DNA of 64,000 nt from a bacterium (GTDB lineage Bacteria; Elusimicrobiota; Elusimicrobia; UBA1565; UBA9628), in assembly GCA_021799485.1 (NCBI GenBank), contig JAJZAK010000006.1:1-64000 (forward strand). Direction: 5' to 3'. Of this stretch, positions 43,963-54,462 are shown one piece after another. Position numbers and translations under genes: made by a program. The notes beneath the pieces were generated by a model, which was not told the origin of the DNA, made no database searches, and saw only the letters and a program-made list of their open reading frames with translations. Position 1 is the first letter of the stretch; every line of letters begins with the position of its first letter.

Positions 43963-45939
43963 ATGGTCAAGCGCTTTAGAAGGCTCGTCTTCGGAGCCCC
44001 TCGCGACGTCGAAGACCCTGGCGTTCATCACAAGATATCGCTCATCGCCTTTTTGGCTTGGGTCGGGTTGGGGGCGGATGGGCTCTCCTCCTCTTGTTAC
44101 GGCCCGGACGAGGCCTTTAGGGCCTTGGGCGGGCACGCCTATCTGGCGCTCCCGCTCGCGCTCGCCGTCGCTCTAACGGTTTTCATTATTTCCTACTGCT
44201 ACACCCGGATCATCGAGCACTTTCCATTCGGCGGAGGGGGATATATCGTCGCCGGCCGGCTTCTGGGCCCCACGGTGGGGCTTGTGTCGGGGAGCGCCCT
44301 TCTCGTCGACTATGTCCTGACGATCTCGGTCTCGATCGCGGCGGGCATCGACGCCTTTTTCAGCTTTCTTCCCTATTCGTGGCAAGGCTTAAAACTGGGA
44401 ATGGAATGCTCGATCATCGTCGCCATGATGCTCATGAATCTGCGGGGGATTAAGGAATCGGTGACGGCATTGATGCCCATTTTCCTCCTCTTTCTCGCGA
44501 CCCACGCCGTCATCATCTTGGGGATCCCCTTCGTGATGACGGGGTCCTTCGGGGCGGCCGCCGAGGGGGCGAAACAGGGATTTGCGGGCGGCTTGGCAAG
44601 CCTGGGCGCGGCGGGTCTTTTCGGTCTTTTTCTGAGATCCTACTCGCTCGGCGCCGGCACCTACACCGGGATCGAGGCGGTTTCAAACGGCCTCCCCATC
44701 ATGAGGGAGCCCAAGGTCGAAACGGGCAAGCGCACCATGATTTACATGGCGCTGTCCCTGGCGCTCACCGCCGGAGGCTTCTTGCTCGGCTATCTCCTTT
44801 TGAACGCCCATCCTGTCCCCGGCCGAACGATGAACGCCGTCCTCATCGACAACTTTGTGAAGGGTTCCTGGCTGAGCGGCGGGCGCGGGGGGAGATGGTT
44901 CAAGATCGTGACGCTTCTCTCTGAAACCGCGCTCCTGATCGTCGGGGCCCAAACCGGCTTCATCGACGGCCCGAGAGTCATGGCCAACATGGCGCATGAC
45001 TCCTGGCTCCCCAACCGCTTCGGGACCCTCTCCGACAGGCTGACGATCCAGAGCGGGGTCTTCTTGATTTCCGCGGTGGGCCTGGGGACGCTCCTGTACA
45101 CCCGCGGTGAGACGAGCACGCTGGTCCTGATGTATTCGATCAACGTCTTCATCACGTTCTCTCTTTCCCAGCTTGCCATGATGCGATTCTGGTTCGGGAG
45201 CCGCCGTCGGGACCCTTCCTGGACCTGGAACATATTCGTCCACGGCGTGGGCTTCGTGCTGTGCTTCTCCATCTTGGGGGTGAGCCTCTACACCAAGTTC
45301 TTCCAGGGGGGCTGGTTGACCATCCTGCTGACGGCGTTGCTCGTCGGCGTCTGTCTCCTGATCAAAAGGCATTATCGCATCGTCAAGAAGAACCTTTCGC
45401 GATTGGATGAAATCATGACGGGACTGCCCCGCACGGAGGAGACGCCGGGCAAACCCCTTGATCCCAAGGCCCCGACGGCGATCCTTCTTGTCGGCGGCTT
45501 TGGCGGCCTCGGGATCCACTCGATCCTGGCCATCCAAAAGCTTTTCCCCTACTATTTCAAGAACTTCATCTTCGTTTCGGTCGGCGTTGTGGACGCGGCC
45601 AGCTTTAAGGGGATCGCTCGTGTCGAGGAGATCCGGCGCACGACGGAGAGATCCTTAAAAGACTACGTCGCCCTTGCCCGCAGCCTGGGTTTTGCCGCGG
45701 ACTGGCGCATGGAGATGGGGACCGACGTTCTCGAGCAGGCGGAGCGATTGTGTCTCGAGTCCGCGAGAGACTATCCGCGCGCCATCATCTTCGCCGGGAG
45801 GCTCATCTTCGAGGATGAGAAGTGGTTTCACAGGATTCTCCACAACGAGACGGCCTATCAGATTCAGCGCCGCCTTCAGTTCGCGGGCTTAAACGCCATG
45901 GTCCTCCCCGTCCGCGTGCTGGCCGGATCCGCGGCGTAA
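43963..45939 (+). CDS. APC-superfamily permease, KimA-like potassium/amino-acid transporter
   Basis: 658 residues. The first about 480 have 12 or so hydrophobic helices of the APC fold; DGLSSSCYGPDEAF in the first helix, FPFGGGGYIVA, and SGSALLVDYVLTISVSIAAGIDAF match the KimA group of K+ importers. The C-terminal 180 residues are cytoplasmic, with a Rossmann-like beta pattern (TAILLVGGFGGLGIHSILAIQ), like the tail of KimA. Amino-acid permease function cannot be excluded. In Bacillus kimA is controlled by c-di-AMP through a riboswitch; the 123-bp leader here is too short and shows none. The last 51 bp overlap the convergent symporter gene. Confidence 0.78.
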   Translation: MVKRFRRLVFGAPRDVEDPGVHHKISLIAFLAWVGLGADGLSSSCYGPDEAFRALGGHAYLALPLALAVALTVFIISYCYTRIIEHFPFGGGGYIVAGRLLGPTVGLVSGSALLVDYVLTISVSIAAGIDAFFSFLPYSWQGLKLGMECSIIVAMMLMNLRGIKESVTALMPIFLLFLATHAVIILGIPFVMTGSFGAAAEGAKQGFAGGLASLGAAGLFGLFLRSYSLGAGTYTGIEAVSNGLPIMREPKVETGKRTMIYMALSLALTAGGFLLGYLLLNAHPVPGRTMNAVLIDNFVKGSWLSGGRGGRWFKIVTLLSETALLIVGAQTGFIDGPRVMANMAHDSWLPNRFGTLSDRLTIQSGVFLISAVGLGTLLYTRGETSTLVLMYSINVFITFSLSQLAMMRFWFGSRRRDPSWTWNIFVHGVGFVLCFSILGVSLYTKFFQGGWLTILLTALLVGVCLLIKRHYRIVKKNLSRLDEIMTGLPRTEETPGKPLDPKAPTAILLVGGFGGLGIHSILAIQKLFPYYFKNFIFVSVGVVDAASFKGIARVEEIRRTTERSLKDYVALARSLGFAADWRMEMGTDVLEQAERLCLESARDYPRAIIFAGRLIFEDEKWFHRILHNETAYQIQRRLQFAGLNAMVLPVRVLAGSAA

Positions 45940-47448
45940 AGGCCCCGGCGGCTGCCGGAACATCCGGGCCCCGAAGAAGACGGCGATGGCGCCTGCGGGA
46001 ACGTAGAGCCGCCAGTAATCGGCGTGGAGCGCGCGCCAGAAGCCCGAGCCGTCGCCGGGGGAGAGTTTCCAGGCGAGGACCGCCAGCGTGAGCGTGACGA
46101 TGGTCGAGCCCAGCATGAGTCCGACAAGCGGCCTTGAGGGCACGCGCCAATCGGTCAGGACCGCCAGCGCGAAGAGTCCTAGCAGCGGGCCGTAGGTAAA
46201 GGACACCATCCGAAAGCCCAGCCACAAAAGATCGCCCCAACGAGGCAAAACGAGCGCCAGGAAAAGAAAGAGAACGCCGAAGCCCACGAACGATATCTTG
46301 GAGACATCGAGATCCCGAAGGGCGGGGCCGCCTCCCTTCCATGTCTTGTAAAAATCGACGGTGAAGGAGGTCGCGAGCGCGGCCAAGGCGGAGTTGGAGC
46401 TGCCCATGGCGGCCGCGGCGAGCGCGGCGAGGAGGAGACCTTTCAGGCCGCTCGGCATGGCGTAAAGGATGAAGCGGGGAAAGACATGGTCGGGGTCGCC
46501 GACGCCGGCCGCGAAATCCGGATGGAGTTGGGCGAAGGCGTAGATCGAGACGCCGATCAAGAGGAAGACGAGCGCGATGGGGACCGAGACGAGGACCGAG
46601 AGGATGAGACTCCAGCGGGATTTTTCGGGGTCGTCGCACATGAGCAGCCTTTGGACGAGATCCTGGTCCGTGCCGTACGCCGCCGCCGAATTGAAAAATC
46701 CCCAGCACGAGATCAGGAGGAAAAGCCACAGATTCTTCGGTTTGAGGAACTCGATGAAATTGAGCTTGTCGTAGACCGAACCATCCGGGGCCCGGGCGTG
46801 GCGTGCCGCGTGAATGATGGCTGGAACGCCGCCTGGGACTTGGCCCGCGACGAAAACGACGGCGGCTCCGGCGGCGACGACGATGAGCAGAAACTGAAGG
46901 AGATCCGTCCATGCGATCGCCTTGCCGCCTCCCGCCGTCGAGTAGGCGAGAATAATGAGGATCGTCAGGGTGACCGCCCAAGGATAGGACAGGACGCCGC
47001 CGCTCGCGACCTCAAGGACTTTGGCCGAGGCCACGACGCGGACCGTCGAGGCCAAGGTCCTTGAGACCAAGAAGTAGCCCGAGGCGGCGGTTCGGGCGCC
47101 AGAACCGAAGCGCCGGTCGATCGTCTCGTAGATCGAGGTGACGCGGAGCTTCTGGTAATAAGGAAGAAAAACGGCGGCAACGAAGAGGGCCGCGGCGATG
47201 TCGCCGACGTTGCCAAAGAGGTAGCGGCAGTCGGCGGAATAACCCTCGGCGGGGCCGCCGATCAGGGTCAAAGCCGAGATCGACGTCGCAAGGAAGCTCG
47301 CGGCCGTGACGAGCCAGGGGATCCGGCGCCCTGCGAGGAAGTAATCCTCCGCGCTTCGCGACGGTGTCTCGGCGGCCCAAATCCCCACCCCGAAAAGGGC
47401 CACGACGTAGCCCGCGAGGATCGCCGCGTCGAGGGAGGAAAGGTTCAT
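45889..47448 (-). CDS. Sodium:solute symporter (SSS family)
   Basis: 519 residues from the ATG at 47448; the longer frame adds a low-quality N-terminus. It has about 13 hydrophobic helices, beginning AAILAGYVVALFGVGIWAA. SSS motifs are AEDYFLAGRRIPWLVTAASFLATSISALTLIGGPAEGY and, later, YGTDQDLVQRLLMCDDP. It imports an unidentified substrate (sugar, amino acid or organic acid) with Na+. It is the last gene of the hpt-to-tsaE run, 55 bp after tsaE, and its 3' end overlaps the convergent permease gene by 51 bp. Confidence 0.88.
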   Translation of the reverse strand: MNLSSLDAAILAGYVVALFGVGIWAAETPSRSAEDYFLAGRRIPWLVTAASFLATSISALTLIGGPAEGYSADCRYLFGNVGDIAAALFVAAVFLPYYQKLRVTSIYETIDRRFGSGARTAASGYFLVSRTLASTVRVVASAKVLEVASGGVLSYPWAVTLTILIILAYSTAGGGKAIAWTDLLQFLLIVVAAGAAVVFVAGQVPGGVPAIIHAARHARAPDGSVYDKLNFIEFLKPKNLWLFLLISCWGFFNSAAAYGTDQDLVQRLLMCDDPEKSRWSLILSVLVSVPIALVFLLIGVSIYAFAQLHPDFAAGVGDPDHVFPRFILYAMPSGLKGLLLAALAAAAMGSSNSALAALATSFTVDFYKTWKGGGPALRDLDVSKISFVGFGVLFLFLALVLPRWGDLLWLGFRMVSFTYGPLLGLFALAVLTDWRVPSRPLVGLMLGSTIVTLTLAVLAWKLSPGDGSGFWRALHADYWRLYVPAGAIAVFFGARMFRQPPGPLRRGSGQHADGEDHGV

Positions 47449-47503
47449 GGCGGCGACGGAAGTCGACGGCGCGCCGCGGATGGCCGCGGAGGACGTCGAA
47501 AAA

Positions 47504-47992
47504 TCATGAAGCCTTCCGGCGGCTTCGGCCGCATCGCATGAGCGCGGCAAGGATCTCTTTGGGGCGTTGGCCGCGAGCCTCGATGCGAATGCGGCGGGCG
47601 TCGCCCTGGGAATGGAAGAACCTTAGATCGAGACGGTCGCCCGGAAGGTAGATGTCGCCCGATTCGGGCCACTCGATCGCGATGACGCCCGCGGGGTCCT
47701 GGAGCGCCGCCTCGATTCCAACGTCGCCCGTATGAGCCGCGGCGACGCGGTAGAGATCGAAGTGGTGGAAGACGAGGCCCTTGCGGCGGTAGATGCGTTC
47801 GAGGGTGAAAGTCGGGCTCTGGACGGGCGCCGGGATTCCGAGTCCCCGGACGAGCCCCGAGACGAATGTCGTCTTGCCGCTGCCGAGCTCTCCTCTCAGG
47901 CAAAGGATGTCCAGGGGCTTGAGGAGGCGCCCCATGCGCTCTCCCAGCGAGAGCGTCTCGTCCGGGCCTCTCGTATTAAGGGCTTGCGTCAC
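47504..47992 (-). CDS. tsaE: tRNA threonylcarbamoyladenosine biosynthesis protein TsaE, start rebuilt by a fold-back insertion
   Basis: 162 residues. Walker A is RGELGSGKTTFVSG (Lys40); other TsaE blocks are SPTFTLERIYRR, FHHFDLYRV and IEWPESGD. TsaE is the ATPase of the t6A modification complex with TsaB and TsaD. The GTG at 47992 is the best start available today. It lies inside the left arm of a fold-back element, and no Shine-Dalgarno precedes it. Removing the element rebuilds an ATG start reading MVVNTRGPDET, which overlaps the thiL end. The open frame also continues upstream through the element, so an N-terminally extended product is possible. Confidence 0.88.
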   Translation of the reverse strand: MTQALNTRGPDETLSLGERMGRLLKPLDILCLRGELGSGKTTFVSGLVRGLGIPAPVQSPTFTLERIYRRKGLVFHHFDLYRVAAAHTGDVGIEAALQDPAGVIAIEWPESGDIYLPGDRLDLRFFHSQGDARRIRIEARGQRPKEILAALMRCGRSRRKAS

Positions 47993-48244
47993 AATAATAT
48001 GAGTGATTTGGAGGCCCCTATCCGAACCGGATGCAAGGCGCGAGGAGCGAGCATACCGAGCGTATGTGAGCGATTGAGCAACGCCGCAGGCGGCCGGAGA
48101 AGGGCCTCCCGCTGCGGGCCGTCCGCTTTCGGGCTGCGACATCGTTGCGCTCGCCTTACAGGCCTCGGCCTGCGCGGCTCGCGCGCCTCGTCTCGCCTCG
48201 AAACTCGGACGGCCAAATCAATCATATTATTGTGACACAAGCCC
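47980..48244. mobile_element. 265-bp fold-back (MITE-like) element with 31-bp terminal inverted repeats and TAA target duplication
   Basis: The left end 47980-48010 and right end 48214-48244 are inverted repeats matching at 29 of 31 bases. The flanks are direct TAA repeats (47977-47979 and 48245-48247). The inside is also an imperfect inverted repeat: around 48020-48090 it holds GCAAGGCGCGAGGAGCGAG-like sequence whose counterpart recurs in reverse around 48135-48210. It has no transposase gene, so it is non-autonomous. It splits thiL from tsaE, and its two arms supply the present thiL TAG and the tsaE GTG. Gene-free bases 47993-48243 hold only this element. Confidence 0.85.
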
Positions 48245-49161
48245 TAACGACCATGCCGTTGGCGGAACTGGTCGTACCCGTCTTGGATGGATCCGGACAC
48301 GCCGTCGCGCCTGGTGAATATCCCGATCCGGTAGGCGGAGGGCAGGGCGGCCATGAGCCTGCCAAATCGTCGGGGGGGGACGCCGAAGAGTAGCCCGTAA
48401 TCCTCTCCGGCGTCCGGGTTTCCTGGCGCGATAGGGACGCGGTCGAGCCTATAGGACACTCCGGAGGCCCGGGCGATCTCCGCGGCCGAGCGCGAGAGAC
48501 CGTCCGAGTTGTCGATGAGGGAGGTCGCGAGCCTGGAGCGCGCGAGCACGCGGGCTGCTTTAAACTGCGGCTCCGGCTCCCAAAACGCCCGGACCGCCCG
48601 GCCGCTCTTGATTCCCCGGCGCAGTTCGGACAATCCTTTTCCAGCGAGGCCCAAGGGGCCGACTCCGCACAGGATGTCCCCGGCGCGGGCCCCGGAGCGT
48701 CGAAGGATGAAACGGGGATCCGCCTCTCCCAGGGCCGTCAAGCCGAAAAAGACTCGCTCGGAGCGCACCAGGTTGCCTCCCAGCAGGGCGGTCTTGAAGA
48801 GGGCGCAGTCGGCCGAGAGCCCTTCAAGAAATTCCTGGAAGCGACGCTCGGGCGTCGAGCCCGGAAATCCCGCGGTCGCGAGGGCCGCGAGGGGCTTGAC
48901 GTCCCCCATGGCCGCGAGATCGCTTAAATTGACTCGCAAAAGTTTTCGGCCGAGCCTCTTGAAATCCGCCCAACGGCTTTCAAAATGAGTCCCCTCGACA
49001 AGATCGTCGTGGGTCGCGACGAGAACCTTGCCGGAGCCGATCTTGAGGAGGCCGGCGTCGTCTCCGGGACCGAGAAGAAGAAAAGGGAAGCGCTGCCGCT
49101 TAAGCCGCGCATAGATGCGATCCAGGAGGCGTGCCTCGCCAATCGAGGAGAGGAATGTCAC
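48244..49161 (-). CDS. thiL: Thiamine-monophosphate kinase
   Basis: 305 residues. Conserved parts: GPGDDAGLL near residues 31-39, THDDLVEGTHF, RVNLSDLAAMG, GGNLVRSERVFFGLTALG and NSDGLSRSAAEIA. It phosphorylates thiamine monophosphate to the active cofactor TPP. The stop is TAG, formed by TA of the flank plus the outermost base of the fold-back element; without the element the stop would be TAA after the same Arg codon. The start overlaps the nnrD stop by 4 bp. Confidence 0.92.
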   Translation of the reverse strand: MTFLSSIGEARLLDRIYARLKRQRFPFLLLGPGDDAGLLKIGSGKVLVATHDDLVEGTHFESRWADFKRLGRKLLRVNLSDLAAMGDVKPLAALATAGFPGSTPERRFQEFLEGLSADCALFKTALLGGNLVRSERVFFGLTALGEADPRFILRRSGARAGDILCGVGPLGLAGKGLSELRRGIKSGRAVRAFWEPEPQFKAARVLARSRLATSLIDNSDGLSRSAAEIARASGVSYRLDRVPIAPGNPDAGEDYGLLFGVPPRRFGRLMAALPSAYRIGIFTRRDGVSGSIQDGYDQFRQRHGR

Positions 49162-50084
49162 CGCGCGAGCTTTTTAAAAGCTTGAGGCAGGTTATCGATG
49201 ACGTCGCTTGCGGTCGTGGACCAGACGCCCAAGGTCCGGCAGGCGAAATCTCCGGCCAAGCCATGAAGATGGGCGCCCAGCGCGGCGGCTCCGAAGGCGG
49301 TTTCCATGGGCGATCCCTTGAAACGGCCGCTCGCGATCATCTGGGCCCAGAGCCCGGCGAGGAGGCCCGTTAGGACGTCCCCGGAGCCTCCCTTGGATAG
49401 GGAGGGGCCTCCCGTCGCGTTGATGACGGCCTCCCGGCCGTCCGAGACGACGCTGCCGCGCCCTTTGAGAAGGCAGACGCCGCGCCAGTCCTGGGCGAGC
49501 TTCATCGCCGAGGCGGAGCGGTTTTTCAGGACGGCCGTCGTCCGATGGAGGCCGAGGCACCGCGCCATTTCGCCGGCGTGCGGGGTGAAAACGCATGGAA
49601 TGGATCGACGGCCGGCGAAGAGATCCCGGGCGCGCTTCGCGGCTCCCGCGAGGGCGTTTAAGGCGTCGGCGTCCACCACCGCCGGGAGGTCGATGTTCTC
49701 AAGGAGGGAGAAGACGAGCTCCTGGGCGCCGGGCGCGAGCGAAAGGCCGGGCCCGATCGCGACGACGGTGAACCGGCGGTTTTGGAGGGCTTCCTCGATG
49801 GCCGCCAGCGCGGAGGATTCGATCGCGCCCGCGGAGGATTCCGGGAGCCCGAGCGTCAAGGCCTCGGGAACGGCGGCCGCGGCGGCGTCTTGGAGGCTTC
49901 GGGGCAGGGCCAGCGTGACCAAGCCCGCTCCCGAGCGCAACGCCGCCCGGGTCGAAAGAAGGGGAGCTCCGAGCATTCCCCGAGAGCCTCCCACGATGAG
50001 GGCGTGCCCGAAGACGCCCTTGTGGTCGTCGGGCCATCGCGGGACGAGAGCGCGCCGCAGCGAGGCTAGGGAGGAGGTGGCCAT
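49158..50084 (-). CDS. nnrD: ADP/ATP-dependent NAD(P)H-hydrate dehydratase
   Basis: 308 residues, the stand-alone kinase-like domain of the YjeF/NnrD family. Typical blocks are GHALIVGGSRGMLGAPLLSTRAALRSGAGLV, PCVFTPHAGEMARCLG, LLKGRGSVVSDG and the active-site SKGGSGDVLTGLLAG. It repairs hydrated NADH and NADPH. The epimerase half (NnrE) is absent, so a separate gene elsewhere must supply it. It overlaps both neighbours (acpS and thiL) by a few bases. Confidence 0.92.
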   Translation of the reverse strand: MATSSLASLRRALVPRWPDDHKGVFGHALIVGGSRGMLGAPLLSTRAALRSGAGLVTLALPRSLQDAAAAAVPEALTLGLPESSAGAIESSALAAIEEALQNRRFTVVAIGPGLSLAPGAQELVFSLLENIDLPAVVDADALNALAGAAKRARDLFAGRRSIPCVFTPHAGEMARCLGLHRTTAVLKNRSASAMKLAQDWRGVCLLKGRGSVVSDGREAVINATGGPSLSKGGSGDVLTGLLAGLWAQMIASGRFKGSPMETAFGAAALGAHLHGLAGDFACRTLGVWSTTASDVIDNLPQAFKKLAR

Positions 50085-50447
50085 GATCGGGATTTGCCGG
50101 AGGCCAACGCGACCGCCGCGGCGTAGCGCTCCGTGTGGGTCAGCGACAGATCAAGATCGCGTCGTACGCGTCCCTGGACGATGACGTAGGGACGGCCGAG
50201 GTCGTCGCGTTCGACGCGGATATCCTTGAGCGCGACGCCGCCATGTCCGAGAGCTTTCCAGACCGCTTCCTTCGCCGCGAACCTCGCTGCGAAATGAGGC
50301 CAGGGCTTTTTCTTGGCTCGGCAGTAGCGGATTTCCTCCGGGGCGAATACCCGAGAGAGAAATAAGGGAGTGCGCCGGGCCACGGCCTTGATGCGGGAGA
50401 CCTCGATGATGTCGAGGCCCAGGCCCGCGCCGCGTCCCGCTCGGCCC

Positions 50448-52307
<1,860 letters not shown>

Positions 52308-52310
52308 CGT

Positions 52311-53042
52311 TTAGGCCAGGAGTTTTTTCATCTCGGCGACCGCGGCGTTGATCCCGACAAAGACGGAGCGGGAGACGATCGAAAAGCCGATGTTGACGGC
52401 CTCAAGATGGGCGATGCCGGCCACCGCCCGGACGTTCTCGTAGTCGAGCCCGTGTCCGGCGTGCACTCTCAGGCCGAGCTCATGGGCCAAGTAGGCCGCC
52501 AGGTCTATTTTTTCGAGGGCCGTCTTGCCCTCGCGGCCTCCTTTCGACTCGGCGTAAGCGGTCGTGCAAAGCTCGACCGTGTCGGCGCCGAGGCTCTTGG
52601 CCGAGCGCACGGCGGAGGCTTCCGGGTCGATGAAGAGGCTAACGGACATGCCGGACTTCTTGAGGCGCTCGATCGCCCGGCCGGCCGCCTTCTCCGCGCC
52701 GTCGGCGAGTCTGAGGCCTCCCTCCGTCGAAACTTCGCCGGGACGCTCCGGCACGAGGCAGACGGAGAAAGGCTTGGCTTTCGTCACGACGGCCAACATG
52801 GCTGGATCGGCGCATACCTCGACGTGGGTCTTGCCCCTGAGGCGGCACAACTCGAAAAGGTCCTTGTCCTGAATGTGGCGGCGATCGCGGCGCAGGTGGG
52901 CGACGATCATGTCCGCCCCCGCTTGCCGGGCGAGCTTGGCGGCCGCGATCGGGTCGGGTTCGACGTCCCGCCGCGCCTGCCGCAGGGTGGCCCAATGGTC
53001 GATGTTCACGCCGAGCTTGACCGGCCGATCTTCAAAGTTCAT
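52311..53042 (-). CDS. pdxJ: Pyridoxine 5'-phosphate synthase
   Basis: 243 residues, the family length. PdxJ signatures are KLGVNIDHWATLRQARR, IVAHLRRDRRHIQD, VCLVPERPGEVSTEGGL and VHAGHGLDYENV. It joins aminoacetone phosphate and deoxyxylulose phosphate to form PNP in the DXP-dependent vitamin B6 route. The usual HLREDRRHI reads HLRRDRRHI here. The start overlaps glmM by 11 bp. Confidence 0.95.
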   Translation of the reverse strand: MNFEDRPVKLGVNIDHWATLRQARRDVEPDPIAAAKLARQAGADMIVAHLRRDRRHIQDKDLFELCRLRGKTHVEVCADPAMLAVVTKAKPFSVCLVPERPGEVSTEGGLRLADGAEKAAGRAIERLKKSGMSVSLFIDPEASAVRSAKSLGADTVELCTTAYAESKGGREGKTALEKIDLAAYLAHELGLRVHAGHGLDYENVRAVAGIAHLEAVNIGFSIVSRSVFVGINAAVAEMKKLLA

Positions 53043-54462
53043 CCCAATCCGCCTCCTCGCTAGTTTCGTTCAGATAAACGGCGCCCAGCGCGCGGGCGAT
53101 CGTCCTCACGCGGCCGGCCCCCGGGCCCTCCACCATCAAGCGCAGGAGGGGTTCGGTTCCCGAATAGCGCGCCACGATGCGCCCCGTCCCCTTGAGAGCC
53201 GCTTCGTGGCGTTTGAGCGCCGTCTGGAAGCGGCGAAGCGCGTCGAGAGGGGGTTTGCGCGGCGCGGGGACGTTGAGAATGACTTGGGGAACGGGAACGT
53301 AGGCCGGGCGCAGGCTTGAAAGGGGCCGGCCTCGGGCGCGGGCGAAGGCGAGCGTCTGAAGCGCCGTCAGCATGCCGTCGCCCGTTTTGGCCCAATCCCA
53401 AAAGACCAGATGACCCGACGATTCGCCGCCCAGGCTTAAATTCTCGCGCTCCAGGGCGTCGGAGACATGGCGGTCTCCCACGGGGACTTGGATGGCCGTG
53501 ATGCCGAGAGCCTCCAGGTGCCGCAAGAGCGCGTAATTGGACATCGTCGTCACGACGACCTTGGCGCGGCGCAGAAGCCTCCGCTCAAGGAGTTCCAGCG
53601 CGGCGAAGGCGATGAGGGAATCGCCGTCCCACAGCCGTCCCGTCTCGTCGGCGATCAGCACGCGGTCCGCGTCTCCGTCGAAGCTTAATCCCGCGAAGGC
53701 CCGGGCCGATTTCGTCGCGCGAACCATGCGTTCCGGATGGACCGAGCCGCAGTCGCGGTTGATATTGGTCCCATCAGGGTGCGCCGCGATGGGCGTCACC
53801 TCGGCCCCGAGACTCTTAAAGAGCGCTGGCGCCAGCGCCGAGGAGGCGCCGTTGGCGCAGTCCACCACGAGCCGAAGGCCCCGTAGATCCAGATGCGCCG
53901 GGAAGCTCGATCTCAGGAAATCCCGATAAAGCTTCAAGCCCCATTGCGAACGCTCGACGCGAGGGCTCTCCCTAGGGGCCGCGGCTTGGCGGGAGGGCGG
54001 GAAAAACTCCTTTTCCGCCCTGGCTTCCTCCTCCTGCGACATCTTAAAGCCGTCCGCCGTGAAGAACTTGAGACCGTTGTAGCGAGCGGGGTTGTGGCTC
54101 GCCGAAATGGAGATTCCCAGGACGCCGCCGAGACGGGGCACCAGCCTCGAAAGGGAGGGGGTCGGCAGAATGCCGAGGTCGATAGCCTTGATCCCCGCCC
54201 GGGCAAGGCCCCGCGCCGTCGCGGCGGCGAGGGACGGGCCGGTCCCCCTCCCGTCGCGGACGATCAAGGCCCGCGGCGGGCCGCCGTTGGCGGCCCTAGG
54301 CCGAGATCGGAGGAGGATCGAGGCCGTCGCGGCGACGAGCCGAACGACGGAGTCGCGGTCGAGCGGGAATTCGCCCGGAATGCCGCGGATCCCATCGGTG
54401 CCGAAAAGCCGCGGCGCTTCGGAGGACTGGCTAGGCAGGGGCGCCAGCCTTGAGGATGCCAT
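53032..54462 (-). CDS. glmM: Phosphoglucosamine mutase
   Basis: 476 residues. FGTDGIRG at 20-27, the phospho-Ser loop [15 protein letters not shown] (Ser122), the metal loop [26 protein letters not shown] and the C-terminal [15 protein letters not shown] are all present. It converts glucosamine-6-phosphate to glucosamine-1-phosphate. It overlaps ftsH by 32 bp and pdxJ by 11 bp. The folP gene often found between ftsH and glmM in other bacteria is missing here. Confidence 0.95.
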   Translation of the reverse strand: MASSRLAPLPSQSSEAPRLFGTDGIRGIPGEFPLDRDSVVRLVAATASILLRSRPRAANGGPPRALIVRDGRGTGPSLAAATARGLARAGIKAIDLGILPTPSLSRLVPRLGGVLGISISASHNPARYNGLKFFTADGFKMSQEEEARAEKEFFPPSRQAAAPRESPRVERSQWGLKLYRDFLRSSFPAHLDLRGLRLVVDCANGASSALAPALFKSLGAEVTPIAAHPDGTNINRDCGSVHPERMVRATKSARAFAGLSFDGDADRVLIADETGRLWDGDSLIAFAALELLERRLLRRAKVVVTTMSNYALLRHLEALGITAIQVPVGDRHVSDALERENLSLGGESSGHLVFWDWAKTGDGMLTALQTLAFARARGRPLSSLRPAYVPVPQVILNVPAPRKPPLDALRRFQTALKRHEAALKGTGRIVARYSGTEPLLRLMVEGPGAGRVRTIARALGAVYLNETSEEADWDEL

